DNA of 64,000 nt from Amycolatopsis pittospori (lineage in GTDB: Bacteria > Actinomycetota > Actinomycetes > Mycobacteriales > Pseudonocardiaceae), in assembly GCF_013870525.1 (NCBI RefSeq), contig NZ_JACBXD010000032.1, forward strand, positions 1 through 64,000. Reading direction: 5' to 3'. The notes under the pieces were generated by a model. That model saw nothing but the letters and a program-made list of their open reading frames with translations, was not told the origin of the DNA and made no database searches. Below, piece after piece: positions 42,159-50,387 of this stretch. The position numbers were made by a program, and so were the translations under genes. Each line of letters begins with the position of its first letter. Position 1 is the first letter of the stretch.

Positions 42159-42195
42159 CCTGGAATCCTGTCACCGCGAACCCGGTTAATGCAAT

Positions 42196-42211
42196 CCGTA
42201 CGTACGTACTG
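42196..42211 (-). promoter_or_regulatory. AcnR-type operator
   Basis: CCGTACGTACGTACTG matches the published Corynebacterium AcnR site CAGNACnnncGTACTG at all but one defined position. It lies just upstream of the acnR-like gene, near TTAATGCAAT, a plausible promoter element. Confidence 0.65.
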
Positions 42212-42360
42212 TGACCAGTTCGCGGGATCTTCGCCCGGTAGGGGAACCGGGCCGGCCCGACACGCGTCCGACAACTCGGCCGGATCGGCTGACACGCCGT
42301 CCGCCGCTTGGCTACGCTTTGTCCATCACGGTGAGTGAATGCTGAGGGGAAGGTGCGGGC

Positions 42361-42759
42361 GTGGACATCATCGGCGACGCCGCGAGCGCGATCAAGGCCG
42401 TCTGGGGTGACCTGACCACGCCGCCGGAGCCGACCGTTTACGGCGGTGGAGGCGGTGGGGGCGGCGGCTTCGAGATGAGCCCCGAGGAACTCCAGACCGT
42501 CATCGGGCTTTGGCAGGACGAGCTCCAGAAGGTTTCCGACGACGGGGACAAGATCGAGGACATCCTCTTCGAGCTGATGCCCCCGGGCGACGACGACGTC
42601 AGCTCCAGCTACGTGGATTCCGGTACGGAGTCCCTCCATGCGCTGAAGAAACAGAACGAGTCGATGAAGGAATACATCGTCGGGTACATCGCGAAACTCG
42701 AGCTCGCGAAGACGAAGACGATGGCCACCGACTCGGCGAACGCCATGCGGTCGACCTGA
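42361..42759 (+). CDS. small helical protein of a type VII secretion module
   Basis: A 132-residue protein with a glycine run (about 29-36) followed by two helices (MSPEELQTVIGLWQDELQKVSDDGDKIEDIL and TESLHALKKQNESMKEYIVGYIAKLELAK). It has no WxG turn but the two-helix layout and setting resemble ESX substrates or their partners. GTG at 42361 is 8 nt after GGGAAGG. It is first of four genes ending in an EspG-like gene. The exact role is unknown. Confidence 0.65.
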   Translation: MDIIGDAASAIKAVWGDLTTPPEPTVYGGGGGGGGGFEMSPEELQTVIGLWQDELQKVSDDGDKIEDILFELMPPGDDDVSSSYVDSGTESLHALKKQNESMKEYIVGYIAKLELAKTKTMATDSANAMRST

Positions 42760-42761
42760 GG

Positions 42762-43412
42762 ATGCATAACGTGCTGAAGAGCTGTGTCGCCGCGGCGACG
42801 CTGGTGTTCGTCTCCGCGGCTCTGGCCGCCTGCTCGGGCGAGAACCCCGGCACGCCGAGCCCGACGCCGGGCGCGGACTCGTCTTCGGGAGCCTCGTCGG
42901 CCCCCGCGAACCCGAACGTGCCGAAGGTGTCCACGCCGCTGACAGTTCGCGATGCGTTCCTGACCGAGCCGTGCACCGTGGTTTCGCAAGCGGACCTCTC
43001 CGCGCTGGGCTACACCGACGCGGGCCGCCCTGGTGGCGGCGCGAGCGGATCCGAGGGCACCAATCCGTCGTGTGGCTGGTCGATGTCCAAACAGGGCAAG
43101 GGCAATGGACTCCAAGTCCTCATCGGAACGGGTAACCGTGAGAAGGGGACCGGCGGTCTTGCCGGCTTCTATCAGGCCAAGGAGACGGGACGGATGAAGT
43201 TCGTCGCGCCCGGGCCCGAGGTCGACGGCTATCCGACCGTCTTCTACGGACTTTCCGACGAGCGCGCCGAGGGCAACTGCACCATGGCCGTCGGCGTCGC
43301 CGACGATCTGGCCATCGGCACGCTGGCCAAGAGCTATCAGGGTGAACAGGATTCTTGCGAGACCGCGCAGAAACTCGCGTCGGCCGTGATCAAGACACTC
43401 AAGGGGGCATGA
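42762..43412 (+). CDS. DUF3558-type lipoprotein
   Basis: A 216-residue lipoprotein: signal with lipobox LAAC (VAAATLVFVSAALAACSGE), a Pro/Ser/Ala linker, then a DUF3558 domain (PLTVRDAFLTEPCTVVSQADLSALGY, NPSCGWSM, NCTMAVGVADD, QDSCETAQKLASAVIKTL). The four cysteines probably pair. DUF3558 lipoproteins are numerous in Pseudonocardiaceae and often accompany ESX-type genes. ATG at 42762 directly follows the previous stop; the next gene overlaps its stop (ATGA). Confidence 0.82.
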   Translation: MHNVLKSCVAAATLVFVSAALAACSGENPGTPSPTPGADSSSGASSAPANPNVPKVSTPLTVRDAFLTEPCTVVSQADLSALGYTDAGRPGGGASGSEGTNPSCGWSMSKQGKGNGLQVLIGTGNREKGTGGLAGFYQAKETGRMKFVAPGPEVDGYPTVFYGLSDERAEGNCTMAVGVADDLAIGTLAKSYQGEQDSCETAQKLASAVIKTLKGA

Positions 43413-44770
43413 GGGTGGACGGCAAACAGATCTACGAGAACTTCACCCAGGGCGACACTCGCAACCTCCGCAGCGCGGCCGATCGCGTCGCGGATCTTTC
43501 GGACGCTTATGTCGATCGCGGGATGGCCATCAAGTCCCTGCAGACGCGGATGGCGTCGTCCTGGACGGGTTCCGCCGCCGACGCGGCGAACGCCGGCGCG
43601 GGCCCGCTCGAGCAGGCGTTCCGCGAGACCGCGGACCCGCTGTTCGCCACCAAGGCCTCGGTCACCAGGCAGGCGGACAGCTTCGACGACTCCGGGCAGA
43701 CCGTCGTCCCGGTACCGCCGAAGCCGGACAAGCCGAACCCGTGGACCACCGGCCTCAAGGGCGCGATCCCCATCGCGGGGCCGTTCATGGTCAACAACGA
43801 CATCAAGAACTACCAAGAGGGCGTCGCGAAGCACGAGGCGGCGAACCAGAACAACGTCCGCGTGATGGACCAGTACGACTCGTCCACCAGTAGCACCAGG
43901 TCCAGCCTGCCGACCGACTACGGCGTGCTCAAGAGCGACGGTGCGAACGTCAGCATCAAGGTCGGTGGCGGACCTCCGCCGATCAAGCCGCCGCCGTACA
44001 TCCCGATCAAACCCGGCAGGAACGGCGGCGGGGACGACGAGAACGACGGCACCGACACGAGCAGCACCAACAACAACGACAGCAACCAGAACCAGAACCA
44101 GAATCAAAACCAGAACCAGAACCAGAACAAGCCGGGTGTCGGCGAAGACCGGCCGGTCAACCCGAGGGACAAGCCCGGTGGCGACCCCAACATCACGACG
44201 CCGACGAGGAAGCCTGGCACCGGGGACACCACGATCCCGACCGGCATCGGCGGCGGCCGGGGTAAGCCCGGTCAGACCGGGGAGCTCCCGGGTGGCAAGG
44301 ACGTCGGGCGCGGCATCGGCGACCCGAACGACCTGATCGGCCTGCCCACCAACTCCGGGCAGAACTACGGCCCCGGCGGTGGCGGGTCCAATCCGCCCTT
44401 GGGTACCGGTCGCAACGTTCCCGGTCCCAACAGTGCCGCGGGCAGGCTTCTCGGCGAAGGTGGCACGGGTGGCCGTCCGGGAGGTACGGGCGGTACCGGC
44501 GGTCCTGGTTCCGGAGGTATGGGTGCCGGCAAGGGCACCGGCATGGGCGGTATGGGCAGTGGCAGCGGCATGTCGGGTCCCGGCATGGCGGGCGGTCGTG
44601 GCGCGGGTGGCCGCGGCGGCGGTCAGATGGGCCCGATGGGTGCCGGCGGCAGGCGTGGCGAAGGCGACGAGGACGAGGAGCACCAGCGTCCCGACTACCT
44701 GATCGAGGCCGACCCCGACGCGATCTTCGGCACCGACCAGCGGACCAGCCCGCCGGTCATCGGCGAGTAG
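43409..44770 (+). CDS. WXG100/PPE-like secreted protein with low-complexity tail
   Basis: A 453-residue candidate type VII substrate. The N-terminal helical hairpin (about 1-110) has the WxG turn in MASSWTGSAADAAN. A middle region holds a Gln-Asn repeat (about 226-242) and Pro/Gly segments. The C-terminal half is Gly-rich (GGTGGTGGPGSGGMGAGKG) and ends acidic (GDEDEEHQRPDYLIEADPDAIFGTDQRTSPPVIGE). This long disordered tail is typical of actinomycete ESX substrates that span or decorate the wall. The EspG-like gene follows 3 nt later, so it is probably the cognate chaperone. Confidence 0.78.
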   Translation: MRVDGKQIYENFTQGDTRNLRSAADRVADLSDAYVDRGMAIKSLQTRMASSWTGSAADAANAGAGPLEQAFRETADPLFATKASVTRQADSFDDSGQTVVPVPPKPDKPNPWTTGLKGAIPIAGPFMVNNDIKNYQEGVAKHEAANQNNVRVMDQYDSSTSSTRSSLPTDYGVLKSDGANVSIKVGGGPPPIKPPPYIPIKPGRNGGGDDENDGTDTSSTNNNDSNQNQNQNQNQNQNQNKPGVGEDRPVNPRDKPGGDPNITTPTRKPGTGDTTIPTGIGGGRGKPGQTGELPGGKDVGRGIGDPNDLIGLPTNSGQNYGPGGGGSNPPLGTGRNVPGPNSAAGRLLGEGGTGGRPGGTGGTGGPGSGGMGAGKGTGMGGMGSGSGMSGPGMAGGRGAGGRGGGQMGPMGAGGRRGEGDEDEEHQRPDYLIEADPDAIFGTDQRTSPPVIGE

Positions 44771-44773
44771 CGG

Positions 44774-45526
44774 ATGACGGTCAGAACAGGCCGGGTGGAC
44801 GTCCCGGTCGAAGCCTTGGCGGTACTCGCCGAACGCGAACGCGTCGGCGACCTGCACATCACGCTGCGCCCCGAACCGCGCTGGCTTTCCCGTACCGCCC
44901 GCGCGGAGGCGGACAAACGCGTGGAAGCCGCCTTGGCGCAGGCCGGGCTCCTGGATTCGAGCGGCCGTGCGTCGGTCGACTTCCTGGACTGGTTGCCGGT
45001 GCTCACGAAACCGGCGGTCGAGTACTACGGCTGGGTGAACGCCGGCGGTGAGACCTACGGCCTCCTCGCCGCTTCACTCGGTTTGCAGGCGGTCCTGGCG
45101 GTCTCGTCGGGCGACTGGGTCGGGCTGCAGGAGATCGACCGGCGTCGTCTGCCGGAGACGCTGATCGAGCAACTGCCGCCCGTTCCCGCGGGTGGCGGCA
45201 GGCTTCGGACGGTTCGCGCGTACGAACTCGAAGAGGCGGCGCGACGCGGTCCGGACACGCATTCACTGCCGCCGGTCATCGCGGACATCGTAAGCCTGGT
45301 ACAGCGGCCGGTCGAGGGGAGCGGTGAGCTCTACGCAGGCAAGCGGGACGACATCGGAAGGCATGTCGCGGTCGAGGATCCGCTGCACTTCGCCGACACC
45401 GACTGGGGCCGCTACCTGAGCTACACCACCGGGCACGGCAACGACGCGGTCGTCCACATCGGACCCGCGGGACCGACGGAACTGGCGGACGCGCTCCGGC
45501 ACGTCTCGGGGACGTTGGGCAGCTAG
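44774..45526 (+). CDS. EspG-like type VII secretion chaperone
   Basis: A 250-residue EspG-family protein (VDVPVEALAVLAERERVGDLHITLRPEPRWLS, LDWLPVLTKPAVEYYGWV, VLAVSSGDWVGLQEIDRRRLPETLIEQLPP, RYLSYTTGHGNDAVVHIGPAGPTELADALRHV). EspG proteins keep PPE-type substrates soluble before export. The immediate upstream WXG/PPE-like gene is the expected client. No EccC, EccD or other ESX core gene is in this window, so export must use a machine encoded elsewhere. Confidence 0.85.
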   Translation: MTVRTGRVDVPVEALAVLAERERVGDLHITLRPEPRWLSRTARAEADKRVEAALAQAGLLDSSGRASVDFLDWLPVLTKPAVEYYGWVNAGGETYGLLAASLGLQAVLAVSSGDWVGLQEIDRRRLPETLIEQLPPVPAGGGRLRTVRAYELEEAARRGPDTHSLPPVIADIVSLVQRPVEGSGELYAGKRDDIGRHVAVEDPLHFADTDWGRYLSYTTGHGNDAVVHIGPAGPTELADALRHVSGTLGS

Positions 45527-45541
45527 CGAGCAGAAGCAGAA

Positions 45542-45596
45542 GTCCGTGAAGGCCTCCTTGAGGGACCCAGAGTCCCTCAAGGAGGCCTTCACGGAC
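45542..45596. terminator. 25-bp perfect hairpin C after the EspG-like gene
   Basis: Exact 25-bp arms (45542-45566 and 45572-45596) around CCAGA, identical to 62532-62586. It lies 16 nt after the stop; no T-tract follows. Confidence 0.75.
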
Positions 45597-45704
45597 TTGC
45601 GCCCCGGACCGGCCCACGCGCCGCGAAAACCTCGCGCGCCGACCTAGCCTCCCGAGCTATTGTGACAGCGCTGTTGTATTTCTGCGGTCTGGGAGGACGA
45701 GGAC

Positions 45705-46652
45705 GTGACACGGCTGTATCCGGAAATCGAACCGTACGACCACGGGATGCTCGACGTCGGCGACGGGCACCTCGTGTACTGGGAGGTCTGCGGGAATCCC
45801 GACGGCAAACCCGCCGTCACGCTGCACGGCGGCCCCGGCACCGGCTGCAGCACCGGCCTGCGCCGCTACTTCGACCCGGCCAAGTACCGCGTGGTGCTCT
45901 TCGACCAGCGTGGTTGCGGCCGGAGCACGCCGCACGCGAGCGAGCCCGACGCCGATCTCTCCGCCAACACCACCGACCATCTGGTCGCCGACATGGAGAA
46001 GCTGCGCGAGCATCTGGGCATCGAGAAGTGGCTGCTCTTCGGTGGCTCGTGGGGTTCGGTGCTCGCGCTGGTCTACGCCGAACGGTATCCGGATCGCGTC
46101 TCGGAGATGGTCCTGATGGGACTCGCCACCGGACGACGCAGTGAGACCGACCTGCTCACCCGCGGCCTCGGCGGGGTCTTCCCCGAGGCGTGGGCCGAGT
46201 TCCGCGACGGCGTTCCGGAAGAGGATCGCGATGGCGACCTGGCTGCGGCGTACGCCAAGCTGCTCATGGACCCGGACCCCGCGGTGCACGAGAAGGCCGC
46301 GGCGCGCTGGTGTGCCTGGGAAGACGCGGTCATCCCGACTTCGCCGCCGTACAAGAGCTTCGAGACGCCCGAGTTCCGGCTCGCCTTCGCCAGGCTGGTC
46401 ACGCACTACTGGAGCCAGGGGTCCTTTTTGGACGAAGGTGTGGTCCTGCGGGAGGCCAAGACGCTGGCCCACATCCCCGCCGTGCTCGCCGAAGGCAGCC
46501 TCGACCTGGGCAACCTCGTCGGCACGCCGTGGGAACTGGCCCAAGCGTGGCCGGGCAGCGAACTGGTGATGGTCGACGAGGTCGGCCACAGCACCCAGGA
46601 CGAGCCGATGCGCGAGGTCCTCGTCGGCGCGACCGATCGCTTCGCTTCGTAG
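45705..46652 (+). CDS. pip: prolyl aminopeptidase
   Basis: A 315-residue alpha/beta hydrolase of the S33 family that removes N-terminal proline from peptides. HGGPGTGCSTGLRRYFDPAKYRVVLFDQRGCGRSTPHA is the oxyanion region, GGSWGS holds the nucleophile (about 114-119), and the late GRPH-like region ends with the histidine in DEVGHS. Length is usual for the family. GTG at 45705 follows GGGAGGACGAGG. It is monocistronic, between two hairpins. Confidence 0.92.
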   Translation: MTRLYPEIEPYDHGMLDVGDGHLVYWEVCGNPDGKPAVTLHGGPGTGCSTGLRRYFDPAKYRVVLFDQRGCGRSTPHASEPDADLSANTTDHLVADMEKLREHLGIEKWLLFGGSWGSVLALVYAERYPDRVSEMVLMGLATGRRSETDLLTRGLGGVFPEAWAEFRDGVPEEDRDGDLAAAYAKLLMDPDPAVHEKAAARWCAWEDAVIPTSPPYKSFETPEFRLAFARLVTHYWSQGSFLDEGVVLREAKTLAHIPAVLAEGSLDLGNLVGTPWELAQAWPGSELVMVDEVGHSTQDEPMREVLVGATDRFAS

Positions 46653-46660
46653 CGAAACGT

Positions 46661-46695
46661 GCGAAGGCCCCCTCCCGGAGGAAGGGGGCCTTCGC
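46661..46695. terminator. bidirectional terminator hairpin
   Basis: GCGAAGGCCCCCT and AGGGGGCCTTCGC pair around a short loop, between the convergent pip and dehydrogenase genes. The stem opens with GAAGGCC, like other hairpins of the window. Confidence 0.75.
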
Positions 46696-46705
46696 GGGAA
46701 TCCGG

Positions 46706-47896
46706 TCAGGGAATGACCAGAACGGGTGCCGACTCCGGGGTGGTGGCGGCGTCCGAACGGGTGGTTTCGACGAGCCGCAGCCCGGTGGTACGCGGCGAGA
46801 TCCGGTCGAGGTTCCACGAACTGAGCAGCAGCGCCACCTTCGCCCGCATCTCGGTCCGCAGCCGCAGGAACGAGTCGGCCGGGTCGGCGCCGACCTCGCC
46901 GAGCAGGAGCCACCACGCCCACGCGGCGGCACCGGCGTTGGCCACGAAGTCCGGGATCACCGGGATACCGCGAGCCGTCAGGCCCGCCTCGGCGTCGGGC
47001 GTGGTCGCCGCGTTGGCCGCCTCGATGACGACCTTCGCCTTGACGGCACCCTGGTTCCCGGCACGCAGCGCGTAGGAGATCGCGGCCGGCACGAAGATGT
47101 CGGCGTCCGTCCCGACGATCTCGTCGCGGGGGAGCAGCTGCACGTCGGCAGGCAGGCGACCACGGTCGATCTCGCCGTACTCGTCGCGCAGGTCCAGCAA
47201 CGCCGGGATGTCGAGGCCTCCTGGCCGGTACAGCGTGCCGGCCGCGTCGGCGACCGCGACCACGCGCATGCCGGCTTCGTGCAGGTACCAGGCGGCGCCG
47301 CCGCCCATGGTGCCGATGCCCTGCACGGCGACCGTGGTCTTCTCGACGGACCATTCCCACGCGTCGGCGACACCGAGGCAGGCCTGCGCGACGCCGTAGC
47401 CGCCGATGACGTCACCGAGCAGGAGACCGCCGGGGACCGGGGTGCTCAGACCGGCCTGCACGCGGCGAAGGGTGTGCGCCGGGTCGGCCGAACGGCGGAT
47501 CGCGGCGTGGTACGACTGATCCAGCCCGAGCTTCGCGAACACGTCGTCGATCAGGTGCTGTGGCACGCCGAGGTCCTCGGCGGTCACCCAGTGGTTGTCG
47601 ATCCACGGCCGCAGGAACGAACAGAACCGTTCCAGGACACCGAAAGCACGTTCGTCCTTGGGGTCGAAGTCGATGCCGCCCTTGGCCCCGCCGACCGGCA
47701 GGCCGAAGGTCGCGGTCTTGTTGGCCATCCCCCTCGCCAGGTCCTCGACCTCGGACATCGTGCAGCCCGCGCGCATCCGGGTCCCGCCGGTCGCGATACC
47801 GGAGACCAGGCTGTGCACTACGAGGTAGCCGGTGGCACCGGTGACGGGGTCGGTCCAGATCAGCCTCATCAGCGGTTCGGCGTTCCTCGCGGCCAT
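46706..47896 (-). CDS. Glu/Leu/Phe/Val dehydrogenase
   Basis: A 396-residue amino-acid dehydrogenase. The N-terminal domain keeps GTRMR and the catalytic lysine in GLPVGGAKGGIDFDP; VAVQGIGTMGGGAAWYLHEAGMRVVAVADA (about 190-219) is the NAD-binding fold. IFVPAAISYALRAGNQGAVKAKVVIEAANA is typical of the family. It oxidatively deaminates a branched or aromatic amino acid; choice among Leu, Val and Phe is not possible. The longer frame upstream is not used because AAGGAGGT sits right before ATG at 47896. A divergent LysR regulator is the likely controller. Confidence 0.9.
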   Translation of the reverse strand: MAARNAEPLMRLIWTDPVTGATGYLVVHSLVSGIATGGTRMRAGCTMSEVEDLARGMANKTATFGLPVGGAKGGIDFDPKDERAFGVLERFCSFLRPWIDNHWVTAEDLGVPQHLIDDVFAKLGLDQSYHAAIRRSADPAHTLRRVQAGLSTPVPGGLLLGDVIGGYGVAQACLGVADAWEWSVEKTTVAVQGIGTMGGGAAWYLHEAGMRVVAVADAAGTLYRPGGLDIPALLDLRDEYGEIDRGRLPADVQLLPRDEIVGTDADIFVPAAISYALRAGNQGAVKAKVVIEAANAATTPDAEAGLTARGIPVIPDFVANAGAAAWAWWLLLGEVGADPADSFLRLRTEMRAKVALLLSSWNLDRISPRTTGLRLVETTRSDAATTPESAPVLVIP

Positions 47897-48070
47897 GCGG
47901 CCACCTCCTTCGGGGTTCGGATTCGTGTTCCTGCGCCACCTCCGAGGGTGCGCCCAGGTGGGCACGGGCGTCCATTTACCGATGCTGAACGATGGTGTGC
48001 AGAAAAACTGGTGTAACGCCCGCCGACCCGTCACCCGGCATCCGCCGCCGGACCCGATTACGTTGGGGGC

Positions 48071-48994
48071 ATGGAGCTTTCGTTGCACCGCCTGCGGATG
48101 CTCCGCGAGCTGAGCCGTCGCGGCACCGTCACAGCGGCCGCCGCTTCACTGCACTACACCGCTTCGGCGGTGTCGCAGCAGCTGGCGCAGCTGGAGCGGG
48201 ACGTGGGCGCGAAGCTGTTCGAACGGTTCGGCAGACGGGTGCAGCTGACCGAGCTGGGGTTGCTGCTCACCGAACACGCCGAAGAGATCCTGGGATCGGT
48301 CGAGCGGGCGACGCTCGCGCTGGAGGAAGCGCAGGAGACCGTCTCGGTCCGGCTCATGGCCGGGGTGTGGGCCTCGGTCGCCTCGGGACTTCTCCCGCAC
48401 GCGCTGGCCGCGCTCGCGGGGGACCACCCGGGCATCCAGGTCCGCACCCGCGAATTGGCGCCCGAGGACACCGCCGACGCCGTCCGTGACGGCGAACTGG
48501 ACCTGTCGTTCGTGATCGACTACTCGGACGCGCCGATGCCATGGGACGCCGGACTGGAGCGCGCGGTGATCGCGGTCGAACGACTGCACGCCGCGGTGCC
48601 CGCCGGAGCCGTACCCGCCGGTAGCGCGTCATTGCCCGAGTTGGCGGAGCATCCGTGGATCCTCGCGAGCCCGAAGAGTCACTTCGGCCGCGCCGTGCGC
48701 ACGGCGTGTCACCGTCACGGATTCGAGCCCAAGATCAACCACGAGGTCGAGGAGCAGTCGACGGCGATGGCGATGGTCCGCGCGGGGCTCGGGGTAACCC
48801 TCGTCTCAGACCTCGGACTCGGTCTCCGGCCGCCCGGGATCGACGTCGTCGCGTTGACCACACCGTTGCTCCGAACGGTTTCGATCGCCTACCGGACGAC
48901 GTCGTCCAGGCGGCCCGCGCTGCAGCTGGTCATCGAGGCCGTTCGCAACGCCGCCGCGGCACTGGGCCTGGGCACAGAGCCCGCTTTGCCCTGA
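48071..48994 (+). CDS. LysR-family regulator
   Basis: A 307-residue LysR protein: HTH at about 1-60 (MELSLHRLRMLRELSRRGTVTAAAASLHYTASAVSQQLAQLERDVGAKLFERFGRRVQLTELG) and a two-lobe effector domain. It is divergent from the amino-acid dehydrogenase gene across 174 bp (47897-48070), the typical arrangement for LysR control of a neighbour; the effector may be the amino acid or its keto acid. No clear T-N11-A dyad could be fixed in the gap. Confidence 0.9.
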   Translation: MELSLHRLRMLRELSRRGTVTAAAASLHYTASAVSQQLAQLERDVGAKLFERFGRRVQLTELGLLLTEHAEEILGSVERATLALEEAQETVSVRLMAGVWASVASGLLPHALAALAGDHPGIQVRTRELAPEDTADAVRDGELDLSFVIDYSDAPMPWDAGLERAVIAVERLHAAVPAGAVPAGSASLPELAEHPWILASPKSHFGRAVRTACHRHGFEPKINHEVEEQSTAMAMVRAGLGVTLVSDLGLGLRPPGIDVVALTTPLLRTVSIAYRTTSSRRPALQLVIEAVRNAAAALGLGTEPALP

Positions 48995-49124
48995 TTCGTC
49001 CCGTCCTAAAAGGTGGTCGGCCGATCCTGCCCGGCAAGAACGCACCTGAATTTGTCGGACCCCGCGTGTAGCGTCCGATGTCAAGGTTTCTCAGTTATCG
49101 GACAACCGACTGGACGGCGGAAAG

Positions 49125-50387
49125 ATGACTACTGTTCATGATTTCCCCGAGAAGTCCGGGAGCGCGTCGAACGCGACGGCGAAGGTCCTTTCGGACCGCG
49201 CCGAAGGTGAGGCGTATGTGGCTTCCGTGTGCTTCAAACACGGGCCACCGAGACTTCTCGGCGTAGAGCTGGAATTCACCGTGCACTACGCCGACGACCC
49301 CGCCCGGCCCCTCGATCCCGACGATCTGGCCACCGCACTGGGCCAGCACACCCCGCGGACGTTGCGTCCCGACAGCCCCGCCCTCCCTCTTCCGGCAGGT
49401 TCACCGCTGAGCCTCGAGCCCGGATGTCAGGTGGAGATCTCCGCTCAACCACAGACCACGCTGCGTCACCTCGACGCCGTCGTCTCGGCCGATCTGGCCC
49501 ACCTCGAAACCCTTCTCGCCGCACGAGGCCTGTACCTGGGTGATTCCGGGATAGACAGGCATCGCGCTCCCGCGCGCAAACTGCACACCCCCCGTTACGC
49601 CGCGATGGAACGCCGCTTCGCCCCGATGGGCCCCGGGGGAGCGACGATGATGTGCAGCACCGCGGGCCTGCAGGTCTGTGTGGACACCGGCGAGGCGGGG
49701 GATCTGGCCTCTCGCTGGGCCGCCGTCCACGCGCTCGGCCCGCCGCTGCTCGCCACCTTCGCCAACTCCCGGGTCCACGCCGGACGCGACACGGGTCACG
49801 CTTCCGCACGCTGGCTGGCCGTCATGGAGACCGAAAAGGTCCGTACCCGGTCGGCGGAGCCGTCGCGGGATCCGGCCGGGGAGTGGGCGCGCAGGATCCT
49901 GGACACCCCGCTCATGGTGCTGCCGGACGGCGAAGGGGGCTGGGACGCACCCGCCTCCCTCACCTTCGCCGACTGGATCGACGGCCGGGGCGCGGGTTCC
50001 GGGCTCGGCAAGCCCACCGAGGACGACCTGGCCTACCACCTGACGACCTTCTTCACGCCGGTTCGTCCACAGGGGTACCTGGAGATCCGCTACCTGGACG
50101 CCCAGCCGGCCGCCAGGTGGCTGCATCCGGTGGCCCTGCTGACCGCGCTGCTCGCGCGTCCATCCACAGTGGACAAGGTGCTCGAACTGTGCGAACCGGT
50201 ACAGGGCAGGTGGGAGTGCGCGGCCCGGTTCGGCCTGGCCGACCGGGCGGTCGCCGACGTCGCGAGCGAGGTGGTGGACCTCGGCTGCGCCGAACTCGGC
50301 ATGACCGGTCTGCCGCCGGAGAAGATCACGGAGATCAGCGAGGGTGTGCAGTCCCTCGTGCACGGTTCGAGGAGCCACCAGTCATGA
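49125..50387 (+). CDS. egtA: glutamate-cysteine ligase EgtA
   Basis: A 420-residue ligase that makes gamma-glutamylcysteine, the sulfur donor for ergothioneine in the mycobacterial pathway (GVELEFTVHYAD, LSLEPGCQVEISAQPQ, TAGLQVCVDTGEAGDLASRWAAV, YLEIRYLDAQPAARW). The EGxEVE-like glutamates for ATP/Mg are in ELEFT and QVEIS. It is first of the egtABCD operon and overlaps egtB by 4 bp (ATGA). Confidence 0.93.
   Translation: MTTVHDFPEKSGSASNATAKVLSDRAEGEAYVASVCFKHGPPRLLGVELEFTVHYADDPARPLDPDDLATALGQHTPRTLRPDSPALPLPAGSPLSLEPGCQVEISAQPQTTLRHLDAVVSADLAHLETLLAARGLYLGDSGIDRHRAPARKLHTPRYAAMERRFAPMGPGGATMMCSTAGLQVCVDTGEAGDLASRWAAVHALGPPLLATFANSRVHAGRDTGHASARWLAVMETEKVRTRSAEPSRDPAGEWARRILDTPLMVLPDGEGGWDAPASLTFADWIDGRGAGSGLGKPTEDDLAYHLTTFFTPVRPQGYLEIRYLDAQPAARWLHPVALLTALLARPSTVDKVLELCEPVQGRWECAARFGLADRAVADVASEVVDLGCAELGMTGLPPEKITEISEGVQSLVHGSRSHQS

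Noticed and set aside
45542..45596. Simple intrinsic terminator explanation for the long GAAGGCC hairpins
   Set aside because: Arms of 25-29 bp are far longer than needed, no T-tract follows, and the same hairpin occurs inside mobile-looking elements, so termination alone does not explain them.
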